Below are positions 34,155 to 42,837 of a stretch of 64,000 bases of DNA, in pieces. This DNA is from Mesobacillus foraminis (lineage in GTDB: Bacteria > Bacillota > Bacilli > Bacillales > Cytobacillaceae). Below the pieces are notes generated by a model. The model worked only from the letters and a program-made list of their open reading frames with translations. It was not told the origin of the DNA and ran no database searches. How positions within the stretch are numbered: position 1 is the first letter of the stretch; every line of letters starts with the position of its first letter. Where the stretch lies: assembly GCF_004340465.1 (NCBI RefSeq), contig NZ_SLVV01000006.1, positions 248,001 to 312,000 on the forward strand. The letters run 5' to 3'. Both the position numbers and the translations under genes were made by a program.

Positions 34155-35102
34155 ATGAAAAAAGGATGGATTATGCTTAGCTCAGCAGTCTTGACTCTGG
34201 GTCTTGCAGGCTGTGGAGGAAATGATAACGCAGGAGGAAACAATAACGCAGGAGAAAACAATAACGGGCAGCAGGTGCAAAATCAGAATCGCCCGCGGAT
34301 TTTGAATGATGACCGAAACAACCGGACTTTAAGAATTTCTGACCGGGCTGAGCGCCAGGTGGAGAAAATGGAAGAAGTGTCCGACGCCCGTGTCATCATC
34401 TCTAATAATAATGCCTATGTTACCGTTAAACTTGGTGAAAATAACAATAATAACGGCAATGGAACCAATAATGGAAACAACGGAACCGGAGCAGGCGGCG
34501 GAACAGGGACAACTGGAACCGGGGCAGGAGCCGGAACTTATGGGACTGGGACAGGAACTAATGGAGCAGCCGGTGCCGGCAGAGGAACAGGAATGGCAGC
34601 CGGCAATAACAACGCTGACCGTAACGGCAATGCAAGAGTCAATGATACTTTTGATGGCAACAATGGAAACGTTATGGAAAATGGGACTGTCAATCAAAGT
34701 GACAACGGCAGCGACGGCATGATTGACGGAAAAGGCGATGCAGGAAAAGGGAACCGCAAGAATGGCAATGGCAACAATAACAACGATGGAGGCACAAATA
34801 TTTTTGGTGCCGGCAATGGAAATAACAATGGAGCTAACGGGAATAATGGCGGAGATAATGTTGACGGAGACACCGAGTACAGTGAAGTTTCCAACGCTTT
34901 CGAGCAAAGGATAGCAGACCAGGTGCGCAAGGCCGACAAGAGAATTCATAAGGTATTTGTGTCATTGGATACAGACCTTTATAACCGCATGGGCACATAT
35001 GCTGAGGACATCAGAACAAACAGGGACCGCGATGGCCTGTTTGATAATTTCAATGCCGATATGAATGATTTCTTTGGCAGAAATAATAACAATAACCGAT
35101 AA
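34155..35102 (+). CDS. YhcN/YlaJ-type lipoprotein with large Asn/Gly-rich insert
   Basis: About 315 residues. The lipobox LAGC near residue 23 marks a lipoprotein. A YhcN-type domain starts with RTLRISDRAERQVEKMEEVS and VIISNNNAYVTVKL, then is interrupted by about 140 residues made mostly of Asn, Gly, Thr and Ala. It resumes at SNAFEQRIADQVRKADKRIH and ends in an Asn run. YhcN proteins are forespore or spore lipoproteins. The repetitive DNA also makes long false frames on the other strand. ATG 34155 fits the AGGAGTGAAAG site better than 34152. Confidence 0.85.
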   Translation: MKKGWIMLSSAVLTLGLAGCGGNDNAGGNNNAGENNNGQQVQNQNRPRILNDDRNNRTLRISDRAERQVEKMEEVSDARVIISNNNAYVTVKLGENNNNNGNGTNNGNNGTGAGGGTGTTGTGAGAGTYGTGTGTNGAAGAGRGTGMAAGNNNADRNGNARVNDTFDGNNGNVMENGTVNQSDNGSDGMIDGKGDAGKGNRKNGNGNNNNDGGTNIFGAGNGNNNGANGNNGGDNVDGDTEYSEVSNAFEQRIADQVRKADKRIHKVFVSLDTDLYNRMGTYAEDIRTNRDRDGLFDNFNADMNDFFGRNNNNNR

Positions 35103-35119
35103 AATGATAGCTGTAAGCC

Positions 35120-35155
35120 GAAAAACCATTAAGGGTCTTGCCTTAATGGTTTTTT
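35120..35155 (+). terminator. Terminator after the YhcN-type gene
   Basis: AAAAACCATTAAGG (from 35121) and CCTTAATGGTTTTTT (to 35155) form a stem of about 12 bp with its own T run. Confidence 0.88.
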
Positions 35156-35296
35156 GACGTAAAGAATTGAAGTCAGAGTAGCTAGTGGTACAATGAGGCT
35201 GCCGGCAGATCTAAAATCTAGAATATTTCCTAATCAGAAGGTTTTGTTTAAAATAGGGCTATGCAGCTATACGTTAGGAAGAAAGGGAGGGGGAAC

Positions 35297-35956
35297 ATGG
35301 ATAACTTGCAGAACCTGAACAGGATCACACCCGATAATAGCCTTGTGCCCAATTACAATTTAGACAATAAGGAACATTTTTTTGAGCTATTTATCAGTCA
35401 CAACAAGGAGGTCTGCATTGTCGGGAAGCTGGACAATAACTATATTTACTGGTGCTCCTTAACAACGGTTGAAGAGTATGAAACGAATTCTGCCATCTTT
35501 GAATATTTAGCATTCCATCCAGTCAAAATGGTTTCAAACAAGTATAACGCTTTAGGAAGCAGGTACAAAGAAGTTGAAAGCTGGCATCGATTACCTATTA
35601 CAAAGCGCAAACTTCGAAATGAGGATTTTTATTATTCTCCTGCAAACTCAGCGCACTTTAAGGAAGGAAAGTTTTTTGCGAGAGAAATTCATACGTTCTA
35701 CAGGCAAGAAAAATTAAAATGTGAATACAGGCTGCTTGGACAGCTATATGTCCCGATTTTACAAACGTATAAAAGGGCCTTAATGAAAGATGGTAAAAAC
35801 GCTTCTTATTATTTGGAGATGAAACCAATCATTCAAATCATAGAGGTTGAAGGCTATTTGAAATTGTGCCCTGACCCAGACGTCCGAGAATTATATTTAG
35901 AATGCCTCGAAGCAGGTAAATCTTTATATAACCGGTATATGTCAGAGGTTCGCTGA
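35297..35956 (+). CDS. Hypothetical protein
   Basis: 219 residues, soluble and rich in aromatic residues (YWCSLTTVEEYETNSAIFEY; SWHRLPITKRKLRNEDFYYS). No signal peptide, membrane helix or known motif is visible. GAAAGGGAGGGGG sits three bases before ATG 35297; the frame opens at 35261 without a site. It is a single gene between a spore lipoprotein and an esterase. I do not recognise the family. Confidence 0.7.
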   Translation: MDNLQNLNRITPDNSLVPNYNLDNKEHFFELFISHNKEVCIVGKLDNNYIYWCSLTTVEEYETNSAIFEYLAFHPVKMVSNKYNALGSRYKEVESWHRLPITKRKLRNEDFYYSPANSAHFKEGKFFAREIHTFYRQEKLKCEYRLLGQLYVPILQTYKRALMKDGKNASYYLEMKPIIQIIEVEGYLKLCPDPDVRELYLECLEAGKSLYNRYMSEVR

Positions 35957-36171
35957 TCTAAAGATTTGCAACAAGGGGAAATGAAAGAGAGGCATTATAA
36001 ATACAATTGAGTGCACGATTCAAAAAGAGAACGGCTGTGATTCTAATTTAAATTTGTGTATAATTGAATATTTTAAATATTGACTTAATTCAGTGTATTA
36101 TCTACTATTAAATGAGAGGAAATAAAAGGAGGGAGTCGATACATATTGTGAAGGGGTTAGTTAAAAGGAAA

Positions 36172-36185
36172 TAACAACGTTGTTA
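36172..36185. promoter_or_regulatory. 14-bp perfect palindrome in the esterase leader
   Basis: TAACAACGTTGTTA lies directly before the ribosome binding site (AAAGGAGGGG) of the secreted esterase gene. It could be a repressor operator or a small hairpin that modulates translation. Confidence 0.45.
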
Positions 36186-36199
36186 AAGGAGGGGCCTGT

Positions 36200-37177
36200 G
36201 TGTTTCGTAAATTGAAAGCAATGATGTTAATCGTATTGTGTACATGTCTTTTTTCGACTGGAGCTTCTGCTGTCAAGGATTCAAAAAGCTCTTTTGCTGA
36301 TAAAGAAATACTGCTGTGGGATGGAGCTGCTCCAGGGTCGGAGAACGTTGAACTCACTCAGCAGATCATTGAAAGAAGCAAGGATCCCAAGGTATTGGAC
36401 CGGGCAATCGTTGGAATTTCAAAACCGAGCATCATTCCGTTTTTTCCAGCCAAAGGGAAGGCCAATGGAACGGCCGTACTGATTATGCCAGGCGGTGGCT
36501 ATGAACGGGTAGTCTTTGACAAGGAAGGCTATGATATTGCACAATGGCTAAATTCCAAAGGAGTGACGGCTTTTGTGTTAAAATACCGTCTTCCGGCGGA
36601 AGGGCATGACCAGGGGCATTTGGCTCCTCTCCAGGATGCCCAGCGTGCTATGAGATTGATCAGGGAAAATGCCTCTGAATGGGGAATAAATGCTGACTCG
36701 TTAGGTGTTTTAGGGTTATCTGCAGGTGGACATTTAGCTTCCACCCTTGGTACGAAATATGATGAAGAGGTTTATAAAGCAACGAGCAAAACAGATCAAC
36801 AAAGTGCAAGGCCTGATTTCATGATCCTCAACTATCCGGTCATCTCCATGGATGAAGAGATTACACATGCAGGATCAAGAAAGAATCTACTGGGAGCTCA
36901 GCCAAGCGATGAAATGGCCAAGCTTTTCTCAAGTGAATTGAATGTAGATCAGGATACACCTCCTGCCTTTATTGTCCATGCCAATGACGATACAGGGGTA
37001 CCCAGCAAGAATAGCGTATTGTTTTACCAAGCATTAAACGAGGCTAATGTAGAGGCGGAAATGCATATCTTCCGAAAAGGCGGTCATGGCTTTGGAATCC
37101 GTCTTGCTGAAGGGCCGATTTCTTTATGGACAGAACTAGCTGAGGAATGGATGGAAGCCTCCGGGTTTATGGAGTAG
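36200..37177 (+). CDS. Secreted alpha/beta-hydrolase esterase
   Basis: 325 residues with a Sec signal peptide (FRKLKAMMLIVLC core, cleavage near GASA, residue 24). The esterase domain has IMPGGGYERV as oxyanion loop, GLSAGGHLAST with the nucleophile Ser, the acidic loop FIVHANDDTGVP and the base His in FRKGGHGFGIR. It is in the same family as the cytosolic enzyme at 31878-32783 and likely removes acyl groups from extracellular polysaccharide such as xylan. It starts at GTG after TAAAGGAGGGG. Confidence 0.88.
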   Translation: MFRKLKAMMLIVLCTCLFSTGASAVKDSKSSFADKEILLWDGAAPGSENVELTQQIIERSKDPKVLDRAIVGISKPSIIPFFPAKGKANGTAVLIMPGGGYERVVFDKEGYDIAQWLNSKGVTAFVLKYRLPAEGHDQGHLAPLQDAQRAMRLIRENASEWGINADSLGVLGLSAGGHLASTLGTKYDEEVYKATSKTDQQSARPDFMILNYPVISMDEEITHAGSRKNLLGAQPSDEMAKLFSSELNVDQDTPPAFIVHANDDTGVPSKNSVLFYQALNEANVEAEMHIFRKGGHGFGIRLAEGPISLWTELAEEWMEASGFME

Positions 37178-37190
37178 GGGAATAGTGTTG

Positions 37191-37233
37191 AATAAGGTTC
37201 CCGGCGAACAGCTGGGGACCTTATTCCGTTTTT
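37191..37233 (+). terminator. Terminator after the secreted esterase gene
   Basis: AATAAGGTTCCC (from 37191) and GGGGACCTTATT form a 12-bp stem with one mismatch around GGCGAACAGC, followed by CCG and five T. Confidence 0.8.
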
Positions 37234-37415
37234 ACACATGATTGCATCCGGACTTGCATCCTGTTCGCATGAAAGTGCGTAAAGAGCGTCAACCCTGTAG
37301 GGAACGGGTATAATAAAACAGGAGAAGCAGAAATTAAAAAGACTGCTTTTGATGCTATTGCTATTTTAAAAAAAAAGGATATAAGAAACAGGACAAAAGA
37401 CGGAAAGGGGATACG

Positions 37416-38879
37416 ATGACGAATACAAACGAGACAGGCTGGAAATTGGACAACAGCTATGCCCGGCTCCCGAAAACTTTTTTTACTAAGCTTGACCCAA
37501 ACCCGGTAAGCTCACCAAAGCTGGTCACTCTTAATGAGGCGCTTGCACAAACAATGGGCCTGGATGCCCAGGCGCTTCGGAGTGAGGATAGCGTGGACAT
37601 ATTTGCCGGCAACACGGCAATGGAAGGCTTCTCTCCGCTTGCACAGGCTTATGCCGGCCATCAGTTTGGACATTTTAACATGCTGGGGGACGGCCGGGCC
37701 ATGCTGCTTGGCGAGCAGATCACCCCTGAAGGCGAACGGGTTGATATTCAGCTGAAAGGTTCAGGCAGGACACCCTATTCCCGGGGCGGAGACGGACGTG
37801 CCGCGCTGGGGCCGATGCTGCGTGAATATATTATCAGTGAAGCAATGCATGGACTTGGGATTCCTACTACGCGAAGTCTGGCTGTGGTCACAACTGGTGA
37901 TACTATTATTCGTGAAACCCGTCTGCCTGGTGCAGTCCTGACTCGTGTGGCCGCCAGCCATTTGCGTGTCGGCACCTTCCAGTATGGAGCCAATTGGGGC
38001 ACAGCCGAAGAACTGAAGAGTCTTGCAGACTATGCAATAAAACGGCATTATCCCAAGATTGAAGGAGATGATGGCCGATATCTGTCTTTGCTGAAGGGAA
38101 TGATTAATCGGCAGGCAAAACTGATTGCCAAATGGCAGATGGTTGGTTTTATTCATGGCGTAATGAATACCGACAACATGACCATCAGCGGAGAAACCAT
38201 TGATTATGGTCCATGTGCGTTTATGGATACCTATAATCCTGCAACTGTTTTTAGCTCAATCGATACCCAGGGCCGCTATGCCTATGGCAATCAGCCGCCG
38301 ATTGGCGGGTGGAACCTTGCCCGGTTTGCGGAATCTTTGCTGGCCCTGCTGCATGAAGATGAGGATGAGGCAGTGAAAATGGCCCAGGATGCCATTTCCG
38401 AATACCCGGAGATTTATCGCAGCCACTGGCTGGCAGGGATGAGATCCAAGCTTGGATTGTTCAATGAAGAGGAACAGGACGAAGCCCTCATTCAGGATCT
38501 GCTTGAGATGATGGAGAAGCACCGGGCCGATTTCACCAATACCTTCCGTTCGTTAACAATGGGGAAACTCGAGGGAACGGCACTGTTCGGGACCGAGGAG
38601 TTTATTAAGTGGAACGAGCGCTGGGAGGAGAGACGGAGCCGACAGCAGCAATCTAAAGAGGACTCCAGCGAATTGATGCGAAGAAGCAATCCTGTCGTTA
38701 TCCCGCGGAACCATCGGGTGGAAGAGGCGTTGGATGCCGCAGTCAAAAATGGGGAGTACAGTGTCATGGAAAGACTGCTAAAAGTCCTTTCAAAACCATA
38801 TGACTATGAAAATGAAAATGAAGAATACTGTAGACCTGCACCGACAGGGCTTCCGTACCGGACTTATTGCGGGACGTAA
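37416..38879 (+). CDS. selO: Protein adenylyltransferase SelO
   Basis: 487 residues, full length for SelO (YdiU/UPF0061). This is a pseudokinase-fold enzyme that transfers AMP from ATP to Ser, Thr or Tyr of target proteins and helps in redox stress. Recognised parts are [34 protein letters not shown] (inverted nucleotide loop), [19 protein letters not shown] (metal Asn and Asp) and the C-terminal [16 protein letters not shown], whose Cys corresponds to the selenocysteine of animal SelO. It is monocistronic. Confidence 0.95.
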   Translation: MTNTNETGWKLDNSYARLPKTFFTKLDPNPVSSPKLVTLNEALAQTMGLDAQALRSEDSVDIFAGNTAMEGFSPLAQAYAGHQFGHFNMLGDGRAMLLGEQITPEGERVDIQLKGSGRTPYSRGGDGRAALGPMLREYIISEAMHGLGIPTTRSLAVVTTGDTIIRETRLPGAVLTRVAASHLRVGTFQYGANWGTAEELKSLADYAIKRHYPKIEGDDGRYLSLLKGMINRQAKLIAKWQMVGFIHGVMNTDNMTISGETIDYGPCAFMDTYNPATVFSSIDTQGRYAYGNQPPIGGWNLARFAESLLALLHEDEDEAVKMAQDAISEYPEIYRSHWLAGMRSKLGLFNEEEQDEALIQDLLEMMEKHRADFTNTFRSLTMGKLEGTALFGTEEFIKWNERWEERRSRQQQSKEDSSELMRRSNPVVIPRNHRVEEALDAAVKNGEYSVMERLLKVLSKPYDYENENEEYCRPAPTGLPYRTYCGT

Positions 38880-38900
38880 GGAGATCTTTTTTTAGGAAAA

Positions 38901-38933
38901 AAAGCTGCCTTGAAATAAAAGGCAGCTTTTATT
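38901..38933 (+). terminator. Terminator after selO
   Basis: AAAGCTGCCT (38901-38910) and AGGCAGCTTT (38920-38929) form a perfect 10-bp stem followed by a T run. Confidence 0.9.
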
Positions 38934-39226
38934 TGTTTCGCTGGTTAGAGCTGGGATTTTCAATTTGCACTGATGTTTTACTTTCATCAATTTGGGAGAG
39001 TTCAAAGATTTTAGGAGATGGAAACGATTTTCGTTTAAAGCGATAGGTCACATAGAGAGAGTCTTGGGGCCTTGGGATTCGTTTAAGAGAGCAGGCAAGT
39101 CCGGAAAGCCGTTAAACTTAGTTTCCGAGGGGATAGGAGTTAGAAATGACCGTTAGGATCAAAGCCATTAAATTGAAAGTGATGAAAGAAAAAGATAGAA
39201 AACGTCTAAGGTTAGGCACTGATTAT
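38934..39226. other. Intergenic DNA between selO and the tandem repeat
   Basis: About 290 bases of AT-rich sequence with no reading frame, hairpin or repeat that I can support. Confidence 0.5.
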
Positions 39227-40027
39227 TGAAAAACCAGTGTCAAGAAGGTGAAAACAACGTTAAGGCAATATCTTTTTAAAAGAAGAATTGCAATTTAAGT
39301 CGGGTTCCTCTAAAAATGGTACCAGATTTGTAAAAAGTACGTAGCTGACACTTTAACTTTAGTTGTGGATACGGTTGGAAACGGTCATTTTGCCGTTTAT
39401 CGATTGATTCCCTCCGGTTATGGATAGATGATTCTCATTTATGAATCGATTATTTATGTTTATGCATCGATTCTTTGCTTTTAATGAAAAACCTGTGTCC
39501 AGAAGGTGAAAACAACCTTAGGGCAGTATCTTTTTAAAAGAAGAATTGCAATTTAATTCGGGTTCCTCTAAAAATGGTATCAGATTTGTAAAAAGTATGC
39601 GGCTGACACTTTAACTTTAATTGTGGATACGGATGGAAATGGTAATTTTGCCGTTTATCGATTGATTCCTTCCGGTTATGGATCGATGCTTCTCATTTAT
39701 GAATCGATTATTTAAGTTTATGCATCGATTCTTTGCTTTTAATGAAAAACCAGTGTCAAGAAGGTGAAAACAACGTTAGGGCAGTATCTTTTTAAAAGAA
39801 GAATTGCAATTTAAGTCGGGTTCCTCTAAAAATGGTACCAGATTTGTAAAAAGTACTTAGCTGACACTTTAACTTTAGTTGTGGATACGGATGGAAACGG
39901 TCATTTTGCCGTTTATCGATTGATTCCCTCCGGTTATGGATCGATGATTCTCATTTATGAATCGATTATTTATGTTTATGCATCGATTCTTTGCTTTTAA
40001 TGAAAAACCTGTGTCCAGAAGGTGAAA
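39227..40027 (+). repeat. Tandem array of a 258-bp non-coding unit (3.1 copies) with ATCGAT iterons
   Basis: The marker GAAGGTG begins at 39244, 39502, 39760 and 40018, an exact 258-base period. Copies run about 39227-39484, 39485-39742 and 39743-40000, with a truncated fourth to about 40027. They differ by scattered single-base changes. The right third of each unit has ATCGAT motifs, mostly in TTATGNATCGAT context at 21-base spacing, two helical turns. There is no open frame through the array despite the period being a multiple of three. The function is unknown; a protein-binding array or a structural repeat is possible. Confidence 0.88.
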
Positions 40028-40059
40028 AAAACATTATGTGCCTTTTTGAAATCAGTATT

Positions 40060-40245
40060 AAGGGAAGGGCACGTAGGGATGTACTGAGAGCATGTTGGAT
40101 TGAATTTTTAGAGGGAAAAGGTCACTTAGAGGAACTCTACGTGACTGTTTGGATTCAGGATTTGAGGGAGGGGCGCGTAGAAAGGTTTTACGAGACTGTT
40201 GGATCTATTTTAGAGGGGAATAGGTCACTTAGGTGAGTCTGCCAG
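40060..40245 (+). repeat. Short degenerate repeats right of the tandem array
   Basis: Related segments recur: GCATGTTGGATTGAATTTTT, GAGGGAAAAGGTCACTTAGAGG, GACTGTTTGGATTCAGG and GACTGTTGGATCTATTTTAG, then GAGGGGAATAGGTCACTTAGG. The unit is about 70-80 bases and imperfect. An 81-codon open frame spans it (39991-40236), but its composition follows the repeat and I do not call it a gene. Confidence 0.5.
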
Positions 40246-40311
40246 CTAGAGGGGCGGGCGCGGGGTTGATCCTCCTCTTTATGATCAATGATGGGGAAAA
40301 AGGAATTAAGA

Positions 40312-40539
40312 GTGACGGGAGTGAGCTACATCGTTTATCCGGAACCCCCAGAAATCACCTTAAATACCTCTGTTAAAAGTTCGGACTTTGGGGCAGAACA
40401 ATTTGCGGATGAGCTGCAAGCCCTGGTGGACAAGTATCGTAAAACCGGGGAATTGGCAAAAGCTGTCCAAGGTGACTCATACAGCATCGTCATTTTCAGC
40501 AAAGACAAGAAAAGTAAAAGGCTGAACGGACTTTTGTGA
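40312..40539 (+). CDS. Small hypothetical protein
   Basis: 75 residues from GTG 40312, which has AAAAAGGAA six bases upstream; ATG 40288 is in frame but has no site. The protein is soluble (SYIVYPEPPEITLNTSVKSS; DELQALVDKYRKTG). I do not recognise it. A strong terminator starts at its stop codon, supporting a real gene. Confidence 0.6.
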   Translation: MTGVSYIVYPEPPEITLNTSVKSSDFGAEQFADELQALVDKYRKTGELAKAVQGDSYSIVIFSKDKKSKRLNGLL

Positions 40540-40571
40540 GTCTCCTTGTTTCAAAGGGGACTCAGTTTTTT
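40538..40571 (+). terminator. Terminator after the small hypothetical gene
   Basis: GAGTCTCCTT (40538-40547) and AAGGGGACTC (40554-40563) pair with one mismatch, followed by AG and six T. Confidence 0.85.
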
Positions 40572-40650
40572 CTTTAACTTTAAAATTTTATGAAACTATT
40601 TCCTGTGTAAGCATGTCTATTGTATGTAGAATCTTTTGGGAGTGATGATC

Positions 40651-40740
40651 TTGAAGGTAAGGTCTATGAGCGGCCTTAATTTGGCTATTTTTATTCTGTT
40701 GGGTATCAATATGGCGTTAGCATTATTTTTGTTTTTGTAG
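40651..40740 (+). CDS. Tiny membrane peptide
   Basis: A 29-residue peptide from TTG 40651 with GGGAGTGATGA just upstream. The first nine residues are polar and basic (MKVRSMSG) and the rest is one membrane helix ending ALALFLFL. Such single-helix peptides can be regulators of membrane complexes or type I toxins; no antisense promoter is evident here. Supported by the site and composition only. Confidence 0.5.
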   Translation: MKVRSMSGLNLAIFILLGINMALALFLFL

Positions 40741-41145
40741 CAAAACGGGAAGATTATCCTTTATTACAACCCAAAAGTACGATTACTCCGAAATCCTTAG
40801 AGACCATATTAAAGATAATCTGTCCCATTTTAGGGGAAAAGCAAGCTTTTTTATAATGCTCAATTGATCAGCAACCATGCGGGAAAGCACTTAACTTTCG
40901 CCCGCTTTATAATTTAGCAAGATTTCTTCACCCTTTTCACATACTATAGTATGTAAAAAGGGTAGAACCGAACAAATTTTAATCTGCTGGATTTCTTTTT
41001 CTAAAGAGAATAGTAATTATGCCAGGGTTAGCAAAAATCTCAGTCCTTTTGATGACTGCATTAAATGGATAGAATGCATAAAGCTTGGATGGATAAGGAG
41101 TCATTCACTAAGAATCAAGGGGAATAAAATAATCAGAAACGATCC
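40741..41145. other. Intergenic region with hairpins
   Basis: No gene is seen. GCGGGAAAG and CTTTCGCCCGC (about 40878-40904) form an imperfect hairpin that may end the tiny-peptide transcript weakly. The long palindrome at 40930-40963 is listed separately. Confidence 0.4.
40930..40963. promoter_or_regulatory. 34-bp near-perfect palindrome with CATACTATAGTATG core
   Basis: The arms 40930-40946 and 40947-40963 are reverse complements with one mismatch. The 14-base centre CATACTATAGTATG is identical to that of the palindrome at 41575-41602. The A-rich and T-rich arms ending in ACCC and GGGT also make it terminator-like on either strand, although no T run follows. Confidence 0.6.
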
Positions 41146-41328
41146 ATGATGGAATTGGAGATGAGAAAGGAATGTGAACGCTCCAGCTCTTCGCTGGAGG
41201 AACAGTTTCCAGCTTTTATATGTGTATATGAATGTATGTTCTATGCTTCATGCACAGAGGAAATGAACCATGTTTGCCCCAACTGCGGCGGGGAACTGGT
41301 ACGGCGGCCGCGTCCGAAGAAGCCGTAA
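41146..41328 (+). CDS. DUF1272 protein with lost cysteines
   Basis: 60 residues matching DUF1272, small proteins with paired cysteines that probably bind zinc: MRKECE, FICVYECMFYASC, VCPNCGGELVRRPR. The usual pattern has ECERC near residue 12 and YECTFC in the middle; here they read ECERSS and YECMFY, so two ligand cysteines are missing. The ribosome binding site is poor (GGGGAATAA, too far). It may be decaying or have a changed role. Confidence 0.7.
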   Translation: MMELEMRKECERSSSSLEEQFPAFICVYECMFYASCTEEMNHVCPNCGGELVRRPRPKKP

Positions 41329-41574
41329 AGCGGTTTAAAAGTTTAACACTGTTTATTGTAAGTTTTAGGCCTTTTAAGGCTGGGTGGATTAAGCTTTCGT
41401 TAAGCAGAACGTCTTTGCCCGTCGGCAGGTGGCCAGGAATAAACCTTCGCCTGCAGATAGATATTTTCTTATCGTCTCCCATTGCACATGTTACATACTA
41501 GTCAGAAAATTACACTAGAAAAGTAAAAATATAGGTTGATAATGTCTCATCAAGTTACTATAATAAAGAAGGTA

Positions 41575-41602
41575 AAATTTGCATACTATAGTATGCAAAT
41601 TT
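41575..41602. promoter_or_regulatory. 28-bp perfect palindrome with CATACTATAGTATG core
   Basis: Every base of 41575-41602 pairs: AAATTTGCATACTA with its exact complement. It lies 79 bases upstream of the lipoprotein start, where a regulator would act. It shares its core with the palindrome 640 bases to the left. A dimeric repressor operator or paired back-to-back -10-like TATAGT boxes are both possible. Confidence 0.65.
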
Positions 41603-41680
41603 AAAATATGTCGAAAAAGAGCATTACGGACAGAACTAGAAACTTTAGATAACATGGATTGTTATAAGGGAGGACATAAA

Positions 41681-42187
41681 ATGAAAAAAGTATGGGCAGT
41701 TTCTTCGGCTTTGGCATTATCACTTGCTTTAGGAGCATGTGCTAGCGGCGGAGATCAATCTTCTGAAAAGGAACAGGATACCGCGGCATCCACTGCGGAA
41801 CAAACGAATCCGAAGAAAGCTTTGGTAAGGTTTTACATGGATCTTACAAACCAAATCAATGAGCAGGATGTTGATTTAAATACATATGTTAATACAGAGG
41901 AAAAGACTGACGAACTGAAAACAGCAGCAGCACAGTCTGCAAGCACAGTAGCCGAAGGGCTTAAAAAGGTTGAAATTCCGGCCGATCTTAAAGAACAAAA
42001 GGAAGATATCGAAGCGGCTCTTAAGGATTTCAGCACCTCTTATGAATTAAAAGCGGAAGAGCTGAAAAAAGGAGAGCCTTCTTTCGAGGAAGCAGACCAG
42101 ACCTTTTTAACTGGGCAGGAAAAGCTTGGGACCGTGTTTGAAAGTGTTGAGCTTTTGAAACCGGACTTGAGCAAAGAAGTAAATTAA
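41681..42187 (+). CDS. Hypothetical lipoprotein
   Basis: 168 residues with a signal peptide and lipobox LGAC (Cys near residue 19), a Ser/Gly/Glu-rich linker, then a helical domain (ALVRFYMDLTNQINEQDVD; EIPADLKEQKEDIEAALKD; LTGQEKLGTVFESVELLKP). The helices suggest a small bundle on the outer membrane-facing surface. AAGGGAGGAC precedes ATG 41681. A terminator follows. I do not recognise a function. Confidence 0.75.
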   Translation: MKKVWAVSSALALSLALGACASGGDQSSEKEQDTAASTAEQTNPKKALVRFYMDLTNQINEQDVDLNTYVNTEEKTDELKTAAAQSASTVAEGLKKVEIPADLKEQKEDIEAALKDFSTSYELKAEELKKGEPSFEEADQTFLTGQEKLGTVFESVELLKPDLSKEVN

Positions 42188-42206
42188 TTTTACAACTTTT
42201 TAGAGA

Positions 42207-42236
42207 GATGGCCCCGTTGGATCGGGGTCATTGTTT
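42207..42236 (+). terminator. Terminator after the lipoprotein gene
   Basis: TGGCCCCG and CGGGGTCA pair with one wobble around TTGGAT, followed by TTGTTTT. Confidence 0.7.
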
Positions 42237-42264
42237 TATATTCATAGAGTTCATTGGAGGTTAC

Positions 42265-42771
42265 ATGAAGAAATCAAGAATAAAAATCAAACTGGCCATC
42301 TGGCAATTGGACTTAATCGATACACTTGCTGCGAACCGCTCTCAATATTTTCGTGATTTATTTTTAGAAATGCTAAAGAAGCAGAGTATTCCCATAGCAG
42401 CCTCCCTGGATCATCTTTGTTTTTCACCACAGGAGATACAGACCATCTCGGAAAAGCTAAAAAAAACGTGGGGGAAAGAGTATAAATGTCAGAAAGTAAG
42501 GCGGATTGGCAAAAATTTCAGCAAAAAACTGCCTGAATATTTGAAAAAAGTGGGGATTACCGTTTTTCTGGATTCATGGATGCTGCAAATTGTGGAAAGA
42601 GTCGAACCAAACCGGACCCTTTTTTTCTCAACTCTATTATTATGCAAAATTGAAACAGAGCTTTCAAAGTATGGGCTTATAGAGGAAGATACGGTCATTT
42701 CAAAATGTCACGGTGACCTTTATATCAGGTACTTAAAGGAGCAAGCGGGTCTTCGTTCCAATTCCTTATGA
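42265..42771 (+). CDS. Hypothetical protein
   Basis: 168 residues, basic and helical, without signal peptide or membrane helix (KKSRIKIKLAIWQLDLIDTL; VGITVFLDSWMLQIVERVEP). ATG 42265 follows TTGGAGGTTAC. It lies 66 bases upstream of a TetR-type gene on the same strand and may be regulated with it. I do not recognise the family. Confidence 0.65.
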   Translation: MKKSRIKIKLAIWQLDLIDTLAANRSQYFRDLFLEMLKKQSIPIAASLDHLCFSPQEIQTISEKLKKTWGKEYKCQKVRRIGKNFSKKLPEYLKKVGITVFLDSWMLQIVERVEPNRTLFFSTLLLCKIETELSKYGLIEEDTVISKCHGDLYIRYLKEQAGLRSNSL

Positions 42772-42837
42772 ATGAACGGGTTCTACCTTTTATGTTATAC
42801 TTTTTTTAATGGATGACAGAAGTAAAGGATGAGCTGG

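Noticed and set aside
34329-34949. 206-codon minus-strand frame opposite the YhcN-type gene
   Set aside because: It is the antisense of the Asn/Gly-rich repetitive DNA and is strongly biased to Val, Ile and Ser. A shadow of the real gene.
39227-40027. CRISPR array or coding repeat
   Set aside because: The repeat unit is 258 bases and near-identical throughout, with no short repeat/unique spacer alternation and no cas genes. No open frame passes through a unit.
39991-40236. 81-codon plus-strand frame after the tandem array
   Set aside because: It starts in the truncated fourth repeat unit, runs through degenerate short repeats and has no ribosome binding site or family.
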